DNA of 64,000 nucleotides from Paracrocinitomix sp040880585 (GTDB lineage: Bacteria; Bacteroidota; Bacteroidia; Flavobacteriales_D; Crocinitomicaceae): contig JBBDID010000042.1 of assembly GCA_040880585.1 (NCBI GenBank), positions 34,878-98,877 of the forward strand. The letters are read 5' to 3'. Position 1 is the stretch's first letter. Every line of letters starts with the position of its first letter. Shown here piece after piece: positions 61,613-64,000 of this stretch. Below the pieces are notes generated by a model that saw only the letters and a program-made list of their open reading frames with translations, was not told where the DNA came from and searched no databases. Both the position numbers and the translations under genes were made by a program.

Positions 61613-62458
61613 ATGCCCAGGTACTCTTTATTCATAGTGTTTTTGTTGCTTATTTTAAGCGCTTGTTCAGGAAAAGACGGCAAGGGTCGCTTGCTGGCAC
61701 AGGTGTATGACGAAAAACTCTACGAAGAAGAATTGACAGATCATCTGAAACAAATTGATTATACCTCTGAGGACAGTGCTATGATAGCAGATGAATTTAT
61801 CCAGGAATGGCTGGATGATCACATCTTGATACATCACGCCCAAAAACACAAGGAAATTGATGAGGAGGAAATAGAACGCAAAGTAGATCGCTTTCGAAAA
61901 GATCTCTATATCCTGAAGTTGGAACAACAATTGGTGAATGAGCAACTGGATACGATCATTTCTGATCAGGAAATTAAATCTTACTATGAAAAACACAAAC
62001 AAGACTTCCAATTAAACGACTACCTTGTGAAGGTGCTTTACATTAAAATACCGGATGATGCACCTGATATTGAACAAATTGTATCCACTTACAAACTAAA
62101 CAAAGAGACGGATGTGGAAGCGCTTGAAATCTATGCCAAAATATATGCTACCAACTATTATTATGATAAAGATAGTTGGATCTATTTTGATGATCTTTTA
62201 AAAGAGATACCTTTGCAAGACATAAATAAGGATCGATTTATAATGAAACGCTCTAAAATCCGTTTTCAGGAACAGGGGTATCATTATTTTTTGAATATTC
62301 TGGATTATAAATTAAAGAATACCTTGTCACCGCTGGGTTTTGAGCGCAAGAACATAAGAGAGCGTATCCTGAACATTCGGGTAAAAGAACTCAGGGATAA
62401 GGTAAAACAAGATATAATATCTAAAGCTTATGATGACAAAGCCGTCAAAATATATTAG
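61613..62458 (+). CDS. SurA-like lipoprotein with a degenerate or missing rotamase domain
   Basis: 281 residues from the ATG at 61613 (MPRYSLFIVFLLLILSACSG). The longer frame to 61583 would start in the terminator stem. A lipobox LLILSAC is clear, giving a lipidated CSGKDGKG. The mature part begins like SurA_N/PpiC-associated domains: LLAQVYDEKLYEEELTDHLK and IQEWLDDHILIHHAQKHKEID, with helical repeats. The section QLNDYLVKVLYIKIPDDAPD resembles the start of a rotamase domain, but the conserved GGDLG and G-x-H-I elements are absent. I infer a chaperone-like, non-isomerase lipoprotein. It overlaps the next gene by 29 bases. Confidence 0.8.
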   Translation: MPRYSLFIVFLLLILSACSGKDGKGRLLAQVYDEKLYEEELTDHLKQIDYTSEDSAMIADEFIQEWLDDHILIHHAQKHKEIDEEEIERKVDRFRKDLYILKLEQQLVNEQLDTIISDQEIKSYYEKHKQDFQLNDYLVKVLYIKIPDDAPDIEQIVSTYKLNKETDVEALEIYAKIYATNYYYDKDSWIYFDDLLKEIPLQDINKDRFIMKRSKIRFQEQGYHYFLNILDYKLKNTLSPLGFERKNIRERILNIRVKELRDKVKQDIISKAYDDKAVKIY

Positions 62459-63818
62459 TGGTTTTAAAATAATTGCTGTTATAGCACTTTTCTTTTACCT
62501 GAATCCATTGAAATCTCAGGATATGGTGGATAAGATCATTGCGAAAGTGGGAGATGAATACATCCTTTATTCTGACATTCAGAACCAACGTTTGTCTATG
62601 ATACAGAATAGCATGGAAACAAACGATAACACCGATTGTGAAATACTGGAAGGCTTGCTCTATGAGAAATTATTGATCAATCAGGCCGTGTTAGACAGTA
62701 TTGAGGTGGGAAATGAGGTGGTGAATCAGGAAATGGAAAGCCGGCTTCAAATGATTGCTGAAAAAATCGGAAGTCTTGAACGACTGGAAGAGTTTTACGG
62801 TAAATCAGTGGCGCAAATTAAGGCTGAGTTCTTTGAAGTGATCAAAAAAAGAATGATGGCTGAGCGAATGAAAGAGAGCATCACTGAAAATGTAGATGTC
62901 ACTCCAAAAGATGTCAAAAAATTCTTTGAAGACCTGCCCAAAGACAGTATTCCCTACATTAACTCTAAAATTACTGTTTCGCAAATTGTGCTGTATCCTC
63001 AAATTACAGAAGCTGATAAAGCTGTTGCGCTAAAGAAGGCTAAAGTTGCACGGGAAAATGTGGTCAGTGGAAATTCCTCTTTTGAAACAGAAGCCGTAAT
63101 GGTTTCTGATGATCCGGGATCCCGGATTCAGGGAGGTGATTTGGGTTGGCAAAGCAGAGGGACTATGGTTCCGGAGTTTGAGGCAGAACTCTTTAAACTG
63201 GAAAAGGGAGAGATATCCCCCATCTTTGAAACACAATATGGTTATCACTTTTTAGAATTGTTAGGCAGAAAAGGAGACAATTACCATGTCCGTCATATAC
63301 TCGTTGCCCCTTCGGTAGATAAAAGAGCCTTGGTGTTGGCTAAAAACCGGATGGATAGTATTTATTCTGCCATCAGAAGTGGTTCCATCAGTTTTGAAGA
63401 AGCCGCTTCAAAATATAGTCAGGATGAGCGATCAAAAGACAATGGGGGTAAAATCATCAATCCCTATACCGGAGATTACAAATGGGACATTCAAAATATC
63501 AATGACATTGATCCACAGATGTCACGTATTATTGATCGTTTACAAATCGGAGATTACTCTTCTCCAGCGCTCTATCAAAATTATATGGAGCAAAAACAAG
63601 GTATTCGAATTGTCAAATTATTGGGAAAAAGCAAGCCGCATGTAGCCAACTTAACGGATGATTACCAATTGATTCAAATGGCGGCTATGAATAAGAAAAA
63701 ACAAGAGGTAATTAATAAGTGGGTAAAAAGTAAAGTGAATTCAAATTACATCTGGGTTTCTGATCAGTATGCTGAAAGCTGCACCTTTGAACATGAATGG
63801 GTGAAAAAAGGAAGTTAG
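62430..63818 (+). CDS. surA: SurA-type periplasmic chaperone/peptidyl-prolyl isomerase
   Basis: 462 residues. The N-terminus MTKPSKYISGFKIIAVIALFFYL is a signal anchor/peptide. The SurA_N region reads MVDKIIAKVGDEYILYSDIQNQRLSM, in parts KIIAKVGDEYILYSDIQNQ. Two rotamase domains follow: TVSQIVLYPQITEADKAVAL with SRIQGGDLGWQSRGTMVPEFEAELF and FETQYGYHFLELLG (about 170-280), then HVRHILVAPSVDKRALVLAK with SKDNGGKIINP (about 285-400). This is the SurA order, supporting its role in outer-membrane protein biogenesis. It is translationally coupled to the preceding lipoprotein gene by a 29-base overlap. After its stop codon the window has only repeats. Confidence 0.88.
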   Translation: MMTKPSKYISGFKIIAVIALFFYLNPLKSQDMVDKIIAKVGDEYILYSDIQNQRLSMIQNSMETNDNTDCEILEGLLYEKLLINQAVLDSIEVGNEVVNQEMESRLQMIAEKIGSLERLEEFYGKSVAQIKAEFFEVIKKRMMAERMKESITENVDVTPKDVKKFFEDLPKDSIPYINSKITVSQIVLYPQITEADKAVALKKAKVARENVVSGNSSFETEAVMVSDDPGSRIQGGDLGWQSRGTMVPEFEAELFKLEKGEISPIFETQYGYHFLELLGRKGDNYHVRHILVAPSVDKRALVLAKNRMDSIYSAIRSGSISFEEAASKYSQDERSKDNGGKIINPYTGDYKWDIQNINDIDPQMSRIIDRLQIGDYSSPALYQNYMEQKQGIRIVKLLGKSKPHVANLTDDYQLIQMAAMNKKKQEVINKWVKSKVNSNYIWVSDQYAESCTFEHEWVKKGS

Positions 63819-63839
63819 TCTATTACACCACACAAAAAA

Positions 63840-63945
63840 AGCTCACTATTCAAGGTGAAGTAGAACCCAACAGTTAAAAAATAGTACAGCTTATCTGCGC
63901 ATGTCTGCGGAAGATATTTTTTACCCGCAGACGCCGTAGTGAGCT
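63840..63945. repeat. nested inverted repeats beyond surA
   Basis: An outer pair AGCTCACTA (63840-63848)/TAGTGAGCT (63937-63945) encloses an inner hairpin GTCTGCGG (63903-63910)/CCGCAGAC (63925-63932). The segment with TCTGCGCATGTCTGCGG is a typical Bacteroidota intergenic repeat style. No ORF is present. Confidence 0.6.
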
Positions 63946-63952
63946 GGAAGTC

Positions 63953-64000
63953 GAGTCGGAAATCGAGTCGGAAATCGAGTCGGAAATCGAGTCGGAAATC
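63953..64000. repeat. 12-bp tandem repeat, four units to the window end
   Basis: GAGTCGGAAATC repeats four times without mismatch in 63953-64000 and probably continues beyond the edge. A related degenerate unit (CTGGAAGTC) precedes it. Confidence 0.9.

Overview
The window is chromosomal DNA of a Bacteroidota bacterium, most likely a member of the Flavobacteriales. The evidence is AT-rich intergenic DNA, a secreted amidase ending in a type IX secretion (T9SS) type A sorting domain, bacillithiol synthesis (BshC), a Bacteroidota-type large signal peptidase I, and many start codons preceded by the TAnnTTTG -7 box of the Bacteroidota primary sigma factor. Shine-Dalgarno sequences are nearly absent, with one striking exception at 30357. 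I cannot name the genus.

Layout. 1-4.8 kb: the N-terminal part of a TPR/PD40 envelope protein that runs off the left edge, an EI24/CysZ-like membrane protein, a von Willebrand A-like membrane protein and an unknown protein. 4.9-12.5 kb: a T9SS-exported peptidoglycan amidase, a GNAT acetyltransferase and a VPS10/BNR propeller protein. 12.5-19.3 kb: WbqC, the minus-strand block dapB-lepB-AI-2E family permease, then a lipoprotein and ettA. 19.4-23.35 kb: an accessory four-gene unit made of two lipoprotein/outer-membrane-protein pairs. It has one clear promoter in front and one strong terminator behind, and the second gene of each pair lies in a perfect 937-bp direct repeat. 23.4-31.9 kb: cystathionine beta-synthase type enzyme, metal-receptor protein, msrBA, yaaA, a glucosaminidase/LysM protein and a helical-repeat protein. 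31.9-36.9 kb: lptF/G-type permease and two glycosyltransferases overlapping by one base each, then ribB(A) with its own promoter. 37.5-39.8 kb: a small accessory patch with an addiction module, a REP-associated tyrosine transposase (RAYT), REP-like palindromes and copies of the 3' end of the neighbouring tRNA-Met. 39.8-49.9 kb: flippase, surE, a damaged DUF559 gene, a propeller-SPOR fusion, a SirB1-like protein, nucleoside phosphorylase, bshC and cyclophilin, followed by a 27-unit heptamer array. 50.2-57.9 kb: DUF721 and recF, a decayed DUF4143 ATPase, a WG-repeat protein, an orphan HsdR-N-like nuclease domain and a carboxypeptidase-regulatory-domain protein. 58-63.8 kb: guaB and a trio of parvulin/SurA-type periplasmic chaperones. 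The window ends inside a 12-bp tandem repeat.

Much of the window serves the cell envelope: export and folding (LepB, three parvulin-like proteins), peptidoglycan cleavage (amidase, glucosaminidase), lipid and glycan transport (LptF/G, flippase, glycosyltransferases) and lysine/diaminopimelate supply (DapB). Thiol redox chemistry (BshC, MsrBA, CBS-type enzyme) and nucleotide metabolism (GuaB, SurE, nucleoside phosphorylase, RibB) are the other themes. The most unusual items are the homogenised outer-membrane gene pair, the RAYT/addiction/tRNA-fragment patch, the perfectly phased heptamer array, a RibBA whose GTP cyclohydrolase half has lost its zinc ligands, and a propeller protein combining one CXXCH motif with a SPOR domain. 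I found no CRISPR array, prophage or complete defence system.
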